A DNA stretch of 64,000 nucleotides from Carboxylicivirga linearis (GTDB taxonomy: Bacteria > Bacteroidota > Bacteroidia > Bacteroidales > Marinilabiliaceae): assembly GCF_018271995.1 (NCBI RefSeq), contig NZ_JAGUCO010000006.1, positions 1 to 64,000 of the forward strand. The letters are read 5' to 3'. The position numbers and the translations under genes are program-made. Position 1 is the stretch's first letter; each line of letters opens with the position of its first letter. Shown here piece after piece: positions 16,200 to 25,433 of the stretch. The notes below the pieces were generated by a model. The model was not told where the DNA came from. It made no database searches and saw nothing but the letters and a program-made list of their open reading frames with translations.

Positions 16200-17771
16200 T
16201 TAATCCTCTAATTTATTCGGATAATCAATGGTATAATGAAGTCCCCGGCTTTCTTTACGTTTGCGCGCCATTTTTATGATCAGATAGCCAACATTGATTT
16301 TATTACGCAGATGGCAAATCTTTTCTGACACCTTAGAGTCTTGATACAATTTCTCCGTTTCGCGGTAGATAACTTCCAATCGATCGTAGGCACGATTTAA
16401 GCGAATATTGGAACGAACAATACCCACATATTTACTCATTATCTGCTGGACTTCTCTGTTGGACTGAGTAATCAGAATCATCTCCTCAGGATGGGATGTT
16501 CCTTCATCATTCCAATCCGGAATACGTCTGTTAATCTCTATATTCTTGATGGTTTCAATGGCATCTTTAGCTGCCGCATCGGAAAAGACTAAAGCTTCAA
16601 TCAGCGAGTTACTTGCTAACCGGTTAGCTCCATGTAAACCTGTTGATGAACATTCGCCGGTTGCATACAATTGATTTATTGAACTCCGTCCGTTTAAGTC
16701 AACTTTGATTCCTCCACATAAGTAATGTGCTGCAGGCACAACCGGAATCATATCTTTGGTAATATCAATTCCCAAACTCATACACTTATTGTAGATGGTT
16801 GGAAAATGATTTCTGGTTTCCTCTGCTGACTTATGAGTAACGTCCAGAAAAACATACTCATCGCCAGAAAGCTTTAACTCATTATCAATAGCACGAGCTA
16901 CAATATCACGAGGTGCCAGACATCCACGCTCATCATATTCCTCCATAAATTCCTGTCCATTCTGTCGGCGGAGAATACCTCCATAGCCTCTCATGGCTTC
17001 GGTAATTAGGAAGGATGGTCTTTCTGAAGGATTATAAAGCGAAGTTGGATGAAACTGAATAAATTCCATATTCTCAATAATCCCCTTGGCCCTGAATACC
17101 ATCGCAATACCATCACCTGTAGCAATTAATGGATTAGTTGTAGTATGGTAAACACTACCTATTCCACCTGTAGCCATCATGGTTGTTTTGGCTAAGATAG
17201 TTTCAATTGCCCCGGTATTTTTATTCAGAACATAAGCTCCGTAACACTCAATATCACGCATCCAGGGCTCAGTTACCTTACCCATATGATGTTGTGTGAT
17301 AATATCAACTGCAAAGTGATACTGTAACACATCAATAGATGGATGTGAATGTACTTCTTCAATTAATGCGCGTTGAATTTCTGCGCCGGTATTGTCTTTA
17401 TGATGAAGTATTCGGTGTTCGGAGTGACCTCCTTCGCGATGTAAATCAAACTGGCCATCTTTCTTTTTATCAAAATCAGTACCCCACTGCAATAATTGCT
17501 TAATTTGCTCCGGAGCTTCCTTTACAACCTTTTTAACAGCCTCCACATTACACTCTCCGTCACCAGCAATTAAAGTGTCGTTAATATGTTTTTCAAAAGT
17601 ATCGGGATCGTATGTTACGGAAGCAATTCCACCCTGTGCATATGCGGTATTGGTTTCTTTCAGTTCAGTTTTACTGACCACAGCAACTTTACCATAATCA
17701 GCCACCTTTAAGGCATAACTTAAACCGGCAATACCTGAGCCGATAACCAGAAAGTCGTATTCCCTTTTCAT
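16200..17771 (-). CDS. nadB: L-aspartate oxidase
   Basis: NadB oxidises L-aspartate to iminoaspartate with FAD, the first step of de novo NAD synthesis; NadA then makes quinolinate. 523 residues is the usual length. The FAD-binding GSGIAGLSYALKVADYG is at residue 11, and family motifs TAYAQGGIASV, HREGGHSEHRILHHKD, MEFIQFHPTSLY, and GLHGANRLASNSLIEALVF are intact, followed by the helical C-terminal domain. Neither nadA nor nadC is adjacent in this window, so the pathway is split. Two glycosyltransferase genes follow at close spacing. Confidence 0.95.
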   Translation of the reverse strand: MKREYDFLVIGSGIAGLSYALKVADYGKVAVVSKTELKETNTAYAQGGIASVTYDPDTFEKHINDTLIAGDGECNVEAVKKVVKEAPEQIKQLLQWGTDFDKKKDGQFDLHREGGHSEHRILHHKDNTGAEIQRALIEEVHSHPSIDVLQYHFAVDIITQHHMGKVTEPWMRDIECYGAYVLNKNTGAIETILAKTTMMATGGIGSVYHTTTNPLIATGDGIAMVFRAKGIIENMEFIQFHPTSLYNPSERPSFLITEAMRGYGGILRRQNGQEFMEEYDERGCLAPRDIVARAIDNELKLSGDEYVFLDVTHKSAEETRNHFPTIYNKCMSLGIDITKDMIPVVPAAHYLCGGIKVDLNGRSSINQLYATGECSSTGLHGANRLASNSLIEALVFSDAAAKDAIETIKNIEINRRIPDWNDEGTSHPEEMILITQSNREVQQIMSKYVGIVRSNIRLNRAYDRLEVIYRETEKLYQDSKVSEKICHLRNKINVGYLIIKMARKRKESRGLHYTIDYPNKLED

Positions 17772-17863
17772 TATTTTCTAGGTTTCAAACCTTACAAAGG
17801 TATAAAAAGATTGGCCTTTATGGTCATTTGATCAAAAGGCATCTGTATAAAAACAATGAAAAT

Positions 17864-19546
17864 TTATCTTACGGTAAACTCACTGGTTGTCCGAAGCACC
17901 TCTCCTTTAGAATTAATCCCCTCAACAATAACGGTATACTCACCCGTATCATCACCTGTATAAAATACTACTTCGGTTTCTTCATCGACAATATCCACAT
18001 TGCCAAAATACAGCACATTACGAAAATCGGCTAACCTGTTTTTTCTTTTCTCTTTACTTGAGTAATCTGGCGAAACATAAGTATAAGAAGGATGGTAGCA
18101 TTCTCGTGCTTGTCGAAAAATCCGATTATCAAAATCCATTGCTGCCATATTATTCTCTATGGAATAAAAGCAAAGCAATCGACCTAATTTTTCTTCTTCT
18201 AAAAAGTAATCTAAATTAATCACTTCAATATGATCTAATTCTTCCGGATTTATTTCGAGTACTCTATTTATATTGTGAACCGGAATACCGTCGACCAATG
18301 TTAACGTTTTTCCATCTCTTGGGTAATAAGATTTAGGTTCAAAGGTTTTGAAAAAGTACTCCCCTTTTTGCTTTCTTAATCCCACATACGGTACAATTTC
18401 CTTTATTACTTCTTCTACCGTTGGCAAATTAATAAACCTACCTATTGGAACTAGAATTTCAGCTTTGCCATAAAAAGGAGGTTGTTTTTGTAACGAATCT
18501 TTCCCGCTTCCATCCTCGCGATATGCCGAATAAATGGTGTTAATTTGCATATTAATGATGGCCCTGTTTAGCTCTTCCACCTTTTCTTTTGACAAATTCA
18601 AAGGCTCAATCATCTTTTCGGGATAATCTTCTGAGAAACTTGGATCTAAATTAACCTTATAATTGATAGAACTAGTATCCAAATTAAAGGGTTGAATAAC
18701 CATTTCACGTTGTCCGAATTCGTTAACAACAAATCTAAATCTACCCAATGAATCGGTCGTTGAAAACTGCATTAGCGGAGAATCACCTACAAAATTCAGC
18801 GTCATTTTTTCTCCGGTAATCAGTTCACCATTTTCTAAATCAGTAATGGTACCTGTGATCAATTCCCCTTCAACTTCAGGTAGCAAAAGATCATCTCCTT
18901 TAACCACACTTTGTTTTTTATTGAAAGACGACAGTGAGTTAGTATTAAGCCCTTTTATAAGACATGATTTAACTACAGACACTGTTACATGATTCACATC
19001 CTCCTGCAGTGTTTTTGATAAACTTAGCTTTACATTATCACGATTACCATAAAACACCTTTTTTACATCAACTTGTATAAAATTACCATCCTCTTCGTAC
19101 TTACTATTAATCTGCTTTTTAGTTGATATATCACTCTCAGCAACAGCTGGAAGTGAATTCTTTGCAAAGGGATTAATTACTGATATAGTTTTATAGGTAT
19201 AAGGTTTAACATCTAGATTTCTCATCCATCGAGTATAAACCCTAAGTGCATAATTAGCTGTTGATATCGTATCAGGCAATGATACTACTGATTTGACTTG
19301 CCCATCTTGCAATCTTAATTTTTGTTGTAATACCGGCTGATGTTCATTGTTTAACAATTCAAGATAAACCACCTTTGAAAGATCGGAAGGCTGATTTGAT
19401 TCGGAATTTAAATTCACAACATTCACCCACATATCTTCACCGCCAATATAAAAATCTCGGTCGGTACGTAATACCAAACTCTCTTGACTACGAACAGTTA
19501 TAAAACTGACTACAAATATGATTGCTAAAGCAATATTTCTCTTCAT
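17864..19546 (-). CDS. Secreted MG2/plug-like surface protein, unknown role
   Basis: 560 residues with a signal peptide ending near TVRSQ. Residues 20-130 resemble the MG2 domain that begins macroglobulin-like and related secreted proteins (VLRTDRDFYIGGEDMWVNVV, then ANYALRVYTRWM). Around 230-310 a carboxypeptidase-regulatory-like beta domain appears (ELITGTITDLENGELITGEK), and 385-465 looks like a plug domain without a barrel (TLTLVDGIPVHN, DHIEVINLDYF). It follows the DUF4249 gene by 15 bp. The arrangement suggests an accessory for the TonB receptor coded divergently at 21661, which is inference. Confidence 0.7.
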   Translation of the reverse strand: MKRNIALAIIFVVSFITVRSQESLVLRTDRDFYIGGEDMWVNVVNLNSESNQPSDLSKVVYLELLNNEHQPVLQQKLRLQDGQVKSVVSLPDTISTANYALRVYTRWMRNLDVKPYTYKTISVINPFAKNSLPAVAESDISTKKQINSKYEEDGNFIQVDVKKVFYGNRDNVKLSLSKTLQEDVNHVTVSVVKSCLIKGLNTNSLSSFNKKQSVVKGDDLLLPEVEGELITGTITDLENGELITGEKMTLNFVGDSPLMQFSTTDSLGRFRFVVNEFGQREMVIQPFNLDTSSINYKVNLDPSFSEDYPEKMIEPLNLSKEKVEELNRAIINMQINTIYSAYREDGSGKDSLQKQPPFYGKAEILVPIGRFINLPTVEEVIKEIVPYVGLRKQKGEYFFKTFEPKSYYPRDGKTLTLVDGIPVHNINRVLEINPEELDHIEVINLDYFLEEEKLGRLLCFYSIENNMAAMDFDNRIFRQARECYHPSYTYVSPDYSSKEKRKNRLADFRNVLYFGNVDIVDEETEVVFYTGDDTGEYTVIVEGINSKGEVLRTTSEFTVR

Positions 19547-19561
19547 TATATTAGGGTTAAG

Positions 19562-20761
19562 TTATTCTTCCCAGAAAGCTGGTGGATAGGTCACTCCTCT
19601 CAATGAGCAATCTGAGCAGATTGGATTTGATAAGAGCAATCCAACTACATTAAAGCCCATTTCACCATAAACCGGTTCATAAAACTTAAAATTGCCATTC
19701 TGAACTTCACCAACATAAATATCATAAGGAGTTGGATAATCAATTTCATCGGTGAAAAAAGTATCAAGATTACAATTTTCATAAATATTGTACAATGGAA
19801 TGTCAAGCTTTAATATCTCATCATAATCAATATAGATTCTTTTTGAAAGGACAGATCCAGTTTGAAAATATCCCATAACAGGCTCACTTTCATTATTAAC
19901 ATTAAAAACATTCCCTCTTAAAGAGAATGGTTGTTTACCAAAAACATCACCAACTTCCTCAGTTGATTCAGCTAACTTTCTCCAATATTCATATTCTTCC
20001 TGAGAAATAGTTAATTGTTTCACCAAAACACTATATCTCATTGTTAATCTATCAGATAAATCAGATGGAATAAAATTTATTTCCTTATTAGTAATTTCTC
20101 CTCCTATTTGATCACTAAAAGAATAAACATTAATATTATTCGATTGATTAGTTTTCCAACAAATATAGTTTTCTATCGGAAGTGAAATCAATATTTCATC
20201 ATCAGTATATGCATATCTCTCTGGATATGGAGTCATAAACTTCCAATCCTCCTCGTACATCCAACGTACATAAGCACTCTGACTTGCACTTCCATCTACA
20301 TAAATACTTATTCCCTCATTTTGATTTTCTTCTTCCTGATCCCAAGCCGTATTTTTCTTATAGTAAACATTACTTATCTCAGTCTTTGGTAGTATCTCAC
20401 ACTCACTAGACTGGTATTTATTTCCATCAGATGTTTGAATATGCAGGGTTAATTTATCACCTTCACTAACAATCAGATTTGTACTATCGGATTTATATAC
20501 ACCTGGACCAAACTCAGCAAAATAATATTGTTCTCCTTTATCATCAGTTACAAAAACAACGGCACCAGACTCGTACGGTGATGACTCTGTTATGGAAGTT
20601 GTAGATCGCCTTAATTCGATCGTATGAGACTTATTTTCATTGGTAATTAAACCATCAACTACCAACAAATTATCATACCCATCAATATTTACATTATATG
20701 GTTCCAGACAAGAGTAGGCAATTGCTAATAAAACAATACCAAAGATGAATTTACGGAGCAT
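19562..20761 (-). CDS. DUF4249 lipoprotein
   Basis: 399 residues; the N-terminus has a lipobox-like LAIAYSC followed by LEPYNV. The DUF4249 pattern is present: NLLVVDGLITNENKSHTIEL, GAVVFVTDDKGEQYYF, GPGVYKSD, and NKYQSSECEILP. Members are exported lipoproteins that usually follow a TonB-dependent receptor in Bacteroidota. Here it is divergent from the receptor at 21661 rather than downstream of it. Role unknown; a surface or periplasmic partner for the receptor is the usual guess. Confidence 0.85.
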   Translation of the reverse strand: MLRKFIFGIVLLAIAYSCLEPYNVNIDGYDNLLVVDGLITNENKSHTIELRRSTTSITESSPYESGAVVFVTDDKGEQYYFAEFGPGVYKSDSTNLIVSEGDKLTLHIQTSDGNKYQSSECEILPKTEISNVYYKKNTAWDQEEENQNEGISIYVDGSASQSAYVRWMYEEDWKFMTPYPERYAYTDDEILISLPIENYICWKTNQSNNINVYSFSDQIGGEITNKEINFIPSDLSDRLTMRYSVLVKQLTISQEEYEYWRKLAESTEEVGDVFGKQPFSLRGNVFNVNNESEPVMGYFQTGSVLSKRIYIDYDEILKLDIPLYNIYENCNLDTFFTDEIDYPTPYDIYVGEVQNGNFKFYEPVYGEMGFNVVGLLLSNPICSDCSLRGVTYPPAFWEE

Positions 20762-20877
20762 GATAGATTTTTAGGTTAAGTTGAGTTGGTGAATCTGAAT
20801 ATCACTTCAAATCTGACAAAAAAAAATGAAAAAATACAGAATTTGGTTAGAAATGTAACAAATAACATCACACCCCC

Positions 20878-20906
20878 TTGAAAACCCGCGATAATTTTTA
20901 AATTTG
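20878..20906 (+). promoter_or_regulatory. Candidate promoter for 20944 and the receptor operon
   Basis: CTTG with TTG at 20878-20880, 18 bases, then TAAATTTG at 20899-20906, matching the -33/-7 pattern with one base less than the common 19 spacer. The -7 element ends 37 bp before the ATG at 20944. The 182-bp divergent region also has to serve the DUF4249 gene on the other strand, for which I see no clear element. Confidence 0.5.
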
Positions 20907-20943
20907 TTCGATCTATCACAATCTAACCTTTGCTCCAAAACCT

Positions 20944-21648
20944 ATGCTAAGAAATTTAATCATCTTTGGATTTTTAAACCTGACCATCTCCCTCATTGGT
21001 CAGAATACTCAAATGATAACCAATCGGGTTGATTCAATTAAGGATTTCTATTATTCTGAGACCTATAATGAATATGATTTTCTAAACGGAAAAGAATACA
21101 AACCTTATTACAATCCTACCACCTCATCACCCCTTTTAGAATCAACCATGGGTGTTGGGACGGTATACTGCAAAGGTGTTGCTTACAAAAAACTAACTCT
21201 TTTATATGACAGAAACCTGGATGAATTAATTGTAATGCCCAATAAATTCATTGCAGAAAACATATATGTAACACTTAATAAAGTTAAGATTGATTCATTT
21301 TCAATAAAATATAACGATAAGCTATATCATTTAATCCATCATAGATCTGATGATGAGTTACCTCAGGGCTTCTACGAGATACCGTATAGTGGCAAAAACA
21401 AATTATTCATTAAACACAGCACCAACAACCTATATAACAACGGTATCTTAACCTACTATCCTAAAACCGAAAGGTATTTATTAAAAGATGATCAGTATTT
21501 TCAATTTAAAAAGAAAAAGGATCTGCTATTGATATTTTCTGAGAACAAGAAAAAAATACGGAAGAAATTAAGATCATTTCACAAACCTTTCAAACAGCTT
21601 ACTAACTATCAAATTTCACAAGTCCTTCAATTTGCCGAATCACTTTAA
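20944..21648 (+). CDS. Secreted hypothetical protein
   Basis: 234 residues with a signal peptide ending near SLIGQ. The body is mixed alpha/beta with many aromatic and charged residues (KEYKPYYNPTTSSPLLES, GVAYKKLTLLYDRNLDELIV) and a very basic helical C-terminus (KKKKDLLLIFSENKKKIRKK). I do not recognise a named domain. It is 12 bp before the TonB receptor and certainly cotranscribed, so it is likely a small accessory of that receptor. Confidence 0.72.
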   Translation: MLRNLIIFGFLNLTISLIGQNTQMITNRVDSIKDFYYSETYNEYDFLNGKEYKPYYNPTTSSPLLESTMGVGTVYCKGVAYKKLTLLYDRNLDELIVMPNKFIAENIYVTLNKVKIDSFSIKYNDKLYHLIHHRSDDELPQGFYEIPYSGKNKLFIKHSTNNLYNNGILTYYPKTERYLLKDDQYFQFKKKKDLLLIFSENKKKIRKKLRSFHKPFKQLTNYQISQVLQFAESL

Positions 21649-21660
21649 CCTACCCGATCG

Positions 21661-24435
21661 ATGAAGAAAGCACTAATAATATCACTTTTTATCTCATTGT
21701 CTTTAAAGGCTTTTAGTCAAGTTAGCACAACAGACTCCATTTCTTTTGATCAGGCAATTGATTATTTAGAAGAAAACTCCCCATATCATTTCTTCTACAG
21801 CCCTGAATGGAGTAAAGGTGTGTACTTTTATGATTTTCCTGAAAACATGGCTCCCACAAGTGCCATCCGTTGGATAGCCAAACAATCAAACCTAAATTAT
21901 TCCATAGTGGATGAGGTGAATGTTGTTTTTCTTAAAGACTATGTATTAAAAACCAATTATGCTCAAACATATCTGAATTATCTTAATCAAAAAGAAGCTT
22001 TTGTGCGCGACACCGTTGTATACGAAGCTCCTAAAAAACAAATTGATGAAGAAGTTGAAATAAGTAAAGAATACCAGCTTTTTAAAATCGGAAGTCCTTC
22101 TGGAAATATAGGTGTAAAAACGGCCACATTAAGCGGTAAAATATCCGATATTGAAACTGGTGAACCTTTGATTGGAACGGTTATTTATATTGAAGATTTG
22201 AAAAATGGTACTGTATCAAACATGTATGGGCATTACTCATTTACACTTCCAAAAGGAAGGTATAAAATAGAGTTTCGATCCATTGGAATGAAAACAACAT
22301 ACCGAAATATTGTAATCTATTCTGATGGGAATCTGGATGTTGAAATGAGAGAAGAAACAACTTCATTAAAAGAAGTAACCATTACTGCCAGAAGTGAAGA
22401 TCCGGTTCGGAACCTACGCATGGGAATGGAAAAAATTTCAATGAAAACACTGAAACAATTGCCACTGGGAATGGGTGAACCTGATATTATTAAAAGTACC
22501 TTATTACTTCCGGGTGTACAAAGTGTTGGCGAAGCATCAAGCGGGTTTAATGTGCGTGGAGGTAGTACTGATCAAAACCTTATTCTTCTTAACGAAGCTC
22601 CTATTGTTAACACCTCACATTTCTTCGGGTTTTTCTCTGGATTCAACTCCGATATGGTCAAAGATATTACTCTATATAAAAGTGGAATACCAGCCAAATA
22701 CGGTGGTCGTGTATCATCAGTTATGGATTTAACATTAAAAGAAGGAAACCGCAAAACCTACAAAGTAAACGGAGGTATCAGTCCGGTATCCGGAAGACTA
22801 ATCGCAGAAGGCCCATTAAAGAAAGATAAAGGATCATTCATTCTAGGAGCGCGAACTACTTATTCCGATTGGGTTTTGAAATTATTAGATGATAGCAAAC
22901 TTAGTAATAGCAAAGCCAACTTTCACGATCTTCAGGGTAACTTCTCATACGATATTGATGATAAAAACAGCATCTACCTTTCGGGCTATTACAGCTATGA
23001 TAATTTTGACTACTATACCGAAGATGCTTTTGAATACTCCACTATGGCGTCAACATTAAAGTGGAAACATGTATTTAGTCCTAAGTTGTTTTCAACTACA
23101 TCAGCTATGGTGAGCAATTATGAATATACTGTTGATTCACGAACCGACTCTACTCAATTGCATTCGGTGGAATATAGTCTGAACCAGTATGGTTTCAAGT
23201 CTGATTTCTCGTACCGATCAAGCCAAAACCATAAAATCGATTTTGGTTTAAATACAATTTGGTATGAACTATCTCCCGGCACCAGAACACCTATTGGAGA
23301 CGAATCACTAATAGCACCTAAAACGATTGAAGATGAGCAAGCTTTAGAAGCTGCACTTTATGTAAGCGACGAATTTGATTTGACTCATTTCATGTCAATA
23401 TCAGCTGGCTTACGTTGGTCGTTCTATAGTAACTTCGGGCCCAAATCGCAATTCAATTATCAGAATGGATTACCACGTACCGAAGAATCAATTACTGATA
23501 CCAGCCATTATGCATCGGGCAAATCTATTTCTTTTTATTCAGGTCCTGAGTTCCGCTTTTCTTCCAACATCAGATTGAGTTCTACAAGCTCGATGAAGAT
23601 TGGATTTAACCGGATGTATCAATATATTCAAATGATTTCCAATACAGCTGCCATGGCACCTACCGACATCTGGAAATTAAGTGATAACTATTTAAAACCG
23701 CAGCGAGGTGATCAATATTCTATTGGGTACTACAAAAAGTTGCGTAATAATACTATTGAAGCATCTGTTGAGACTTATTATAAAAGCCTAAAAAACATCA
23801 TTGATTATAAGGGTGGGGCTCAATTAACCATGAATGAGCATTTGGAAACAGATGTACTAAATGGTGTTGGTAAAGCCTATGGAGTTGAAGTGATGTTTCA
23901 GAAGAAAACCGGCAAGCTAACCGGATGGGTTAACTATACCTACTCGAGAGTATTGCACAAAATTGATGGTAATTTTCAGGAGGAGAAGGTGAATAATGGA
24001 GATTATTTTTCGGCAAACTACGATAAACCTCATGATTTTAAATTTGTTACCAACTATAAATTTAGCCGACGTTTTAACGTTTCAACCAACTTCTTTTATA
24101 GCACCGGACGACCGTTTACAGCACCGGTAGCTTACTATGATTTAGCCGGAGCTCAACGGATTTATTATTCCGACAGAAACTCCATACGAATGCCTGATTA
24201 CATTAGATTAGATGTTGCTGCCACCGTAAATGGTAACCTGGTTGCTAAAAAACTAAATCATAGTTCATGGACTTTTGCGGTATACAATATAATGGGACGT
24301 CAAAATGCTTATAACGTATTCTTCAGAACCGAAGGAGAAGAAGTAAAAGGATACAAAATGTCGATTTTTGGACAGCCTATCTTTACTGTTACCTATAACT
24401 TTAAACTATTTGGCAACGCCAAGGATGATTTTTAA
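21661..24435 (+). CDS. TonB-dependent receptor with STN and carboxypeptidase-regulatory domains
   Basis: 924 residues. After the signal peptide, residues 25-95 look like a secretin/TonB short N-terminal domain (QAIDYLEENSPYHFFYSPEW), the type that contacts anti-sigma factors. About 155-235 is a CarboxypepD_reg-like beta domain (SGKISDIETGEPLIGTVIYI). The plug follows (LPLGMGEPDIIKSTLLLPGV, FNVRGGSTDQNLILLNEAP, KSGIPAKYGGRVSSVMDL), then a barrel ending in FTVTYNFKLFG. No FecR or sigma gene is next to it, although the N-terminal domain suggests one could exist elsewhere. The ligand is unknown. It is convergent with hmuV and shares a terminator. Confidence 0.92.
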   Translation: MKKALIISLFISLSLKAFSQVSTTDSISFDQAIDYLEENSPYHFFYSPEWSKGVYFYDFPENMAPTSAIRWIAKQSNLNYSIVDEVNVVFLKDYVLKTNYAQTYLNYLNQKEAFVRDTVVYEAPKKQIDEEVEISKEYQLFKIGSPSGNIGVKTATLSGKISDIETGEPLIGTVIYIEDLKNGTVSNMYGHYSFTLPKGRYKIEFRSIGMKTTYRNIVIYSDGNLDVEMREETTSLKEVTITARSEDPVRNLRMGMEKISMKTLKQLPLGMGEPDIIKSTLLLPGVQSVGEASSGFNVRGGSTDQNLILLNEAPIVNTSHFFGFFSGFNSDMVKDITLYKSGIPAKYGGRVSSVMDLTLKEGNRKTYKVNGGISPVSGRLIAEGPLKKDKGSFILGARTTYSDWVLKLLDDSKLSNSKANFHDLQGNFSYDIDDKNSIYLSGYYSYDNFDYYTEDAFEYSTMASTLKWKHVFSPKLFSTTSAMVSNYEYTVDSRTDSTQLHSVEYSLNQYGFKSDFSYRSSQNHKIDFGLNTIWYELSPGTRTPIGDESLIAPKTIEDEQALEAALYVSDEFDLTHFMSISAGLRWSFYSNFGPKSQFNYQNGLPRTEESITDTSHYASGKSISFYSGPEFRFSSNIRLSSTSSMKIGFNRMYQYIQMISNTAAMAPTDIWKLSDNYLKPQRGDQYSIGYYKKLRNNTIEASVETYYKSLKNIIDYKGGAQLTMNEHLETDVLNGVGKAYGVEVMFQKKTGKLTGWVNYTYSRVLHKIDGNFQEEKVNNGDYFSANYDKPHDFKFVTNYKFSRRFNVSTNFFYSTGRPFTAPVAYYDLAGAQRIYYSDRNSIRMPDYIRLDVAATVNGNLVAKKLNHSSWTFAVYNIMGRQNAYNVFFRTEGEEVKGYKMSIFGQPIFTVTYNFKLFGNAKDDF

Positions 24436-24436
24436 A

Positions 24437-24474
24437 ATATATCAGCATACAAGTAAAAATTGTTGCTGATATAT
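24437..24474. terminator. Bidirectional terminator between the receptor and hmuV
   Basis: An 11-bp arm ATATATCAGCA (24437-24447) and TGCTGATATAT (24464-24474) with a 16-base loop. It lies between two convergent stop codons. T-rich sequence follows on the plus strand and A-rich sequence precedes it, so it can act in both directions. Confidence 0.65.
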
Positions 24475-24485
24475 TGTACTATATT

Positions 24486-24812
24486 TTATTCGGGTATATA
24501 AATGATTTCTCCATTTTCGAGCTGGTAGGCTACCCCTACTCTTTTCCCTTTGTTTCTGCTTTGAGAGGTTTCATCAGATGCCTTATAAGTTTCTATTTTT
24601 TCTCCTTCTTTAGTAATGATTTCCATGTTTTCTTTGCCCGGATTTTTAACCATAGTAAAATCGTCTTTCGAAAACATTTCTGTCATTTTATAACGCGAAA
24701 CAAGTGCCACCATTAGCGCTACGGCAAATACCATAGCTACATCAAACAGATTTGACACGGTAGCCATTGGATCAATATCTTCATCTTGTAAAAAGCGTTT
24801 CGAACGTCTCAT
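24486..24812 (-). CDS. hmuV: DUF2149 protein, HmuV-like subunit of the haem system
   Basis: 108 residues with one N-terminal transmembrane helix: RFLQDEDIDPMATVSNLFDV then AMVFAVALMVALVSRY. This is the DUF2149 signature; members accompany CobN-like chelatases and MotA/ExbB-like channels. The topology (short cytoplasmic start, one helix, periplasmic domain) mirrors ExbD. It is last in the leftward hmu cluster, after a 27-bp gap. The symbol is given by gene order in Porphyromonas (hmuYRSTUV), not by alignment. Confidence 0.78.
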   Translation of the reverse strand: MRRSKRFLQDEDIDPMATVSNLFDVAMVFAVALMVALVSRYKMTEMFSKDDFTMVKNPGKENMEIITKEGEKIETYKASDETSQSRNKGKRVGVAYQLENGEIIYIPE

Positions 24813-24839
24813 ATTATAGCTATTTTAATATGGGTTTAC

Positions 24840-25433
24840 TTACTTCTCTTTCTTTAGTAACTCTACTACAAACTCAAGATTGTTGATATCTGTAGCATAC
24901 CATCGTCTTTTAATCTGAAGAATAATAAAACCCACAGCACCTATCAACAAACCAATAACGGTGGTAGCAAAAGCAACCTGCATATTACTGGCCATGGATG
25001 CAATATCACCCGAAGCTAGTCCTACAAGGGCAGGCCCCATAGGAATTAAGGTTCCCATCAAACCTAAAATAGGTCCCAATTTTGCCAAGGTCTGACTTCC
25101 GGATAAATCTTTCTGACACTCAATTTCAAAATCGTTTAAAACTTTATGATAGTGTGTTTCGGTTGGTTCAACCCTCATTACCTTACTGAGGTAAGCAAAA
25201 GACAGTAATTTTACATGCTGACTTCTCTCCTGCAGTTCATCTCTCACATTCTTCGAATTCAACTTATCAAAGACACTCTTCATCTCTTTATTAAATTTAA
25301 GCTTCTGAACATAAATGCTGTAAAATGAACCGATAAGCATAAGTGCGCGAATAAAAAATATCAACAGCAATACCATTACAGGTATCATAAGTCCTGTAGA
25401 TATCCAATATAATAATTGTGTTATTTGTTCCAT
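24840..25433 (-). CDS. hmuU: MotA/TolQ/ExbB-family proton channel, HmuU-like
   Basis: I start at MEQITQLLYW (25433), where the start codon overlaps the previous gene's stop as TAATG; the longer frame to 25475 would overlap the neighbour by 43 bp. About 197 residues with three transmembrane regions, including the ExbB/TolQ core LAKLGPILGLMGTLIPMGPA and MQVAFATTVIGLLIGAVGFI. It should conduct protons and drive HmuS/HmuV or receptor TonB-type work in the inner membrane. Flagellar use is excluded by context. Confidence 0.88.
   Translation of the reverse strand: MEQITQLLYWISTGLMIPVMVLLLIFFIRALMLIGSFYSIYVQKLKFNKEMKSVFDKLNSKNVRDELQERSQHVKLLSFAYLSKVMRVEPTETHYHKVLNDFEIECQKDLSGSQTLAKLGPILGLMGTLIPMGPALVGLASGDIASMASNMQVAFATTVIGLLIGAVGFIILQIKRRWYATDINNLEFVVELLKKEK

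Noticed and set aside
16200-17771. Succinate dehydrogenase flavoprotein
   Set aside because: The motifs and single-gene context without sdhB/sdhC match L-aspartate oxidase.
24840-25433. Flagellar motor protein MotA
   Set aside because: No motB or flagellar gene; the sequence core and neighbours fit a TolQ/ExbB-like channel of the haem cluster.
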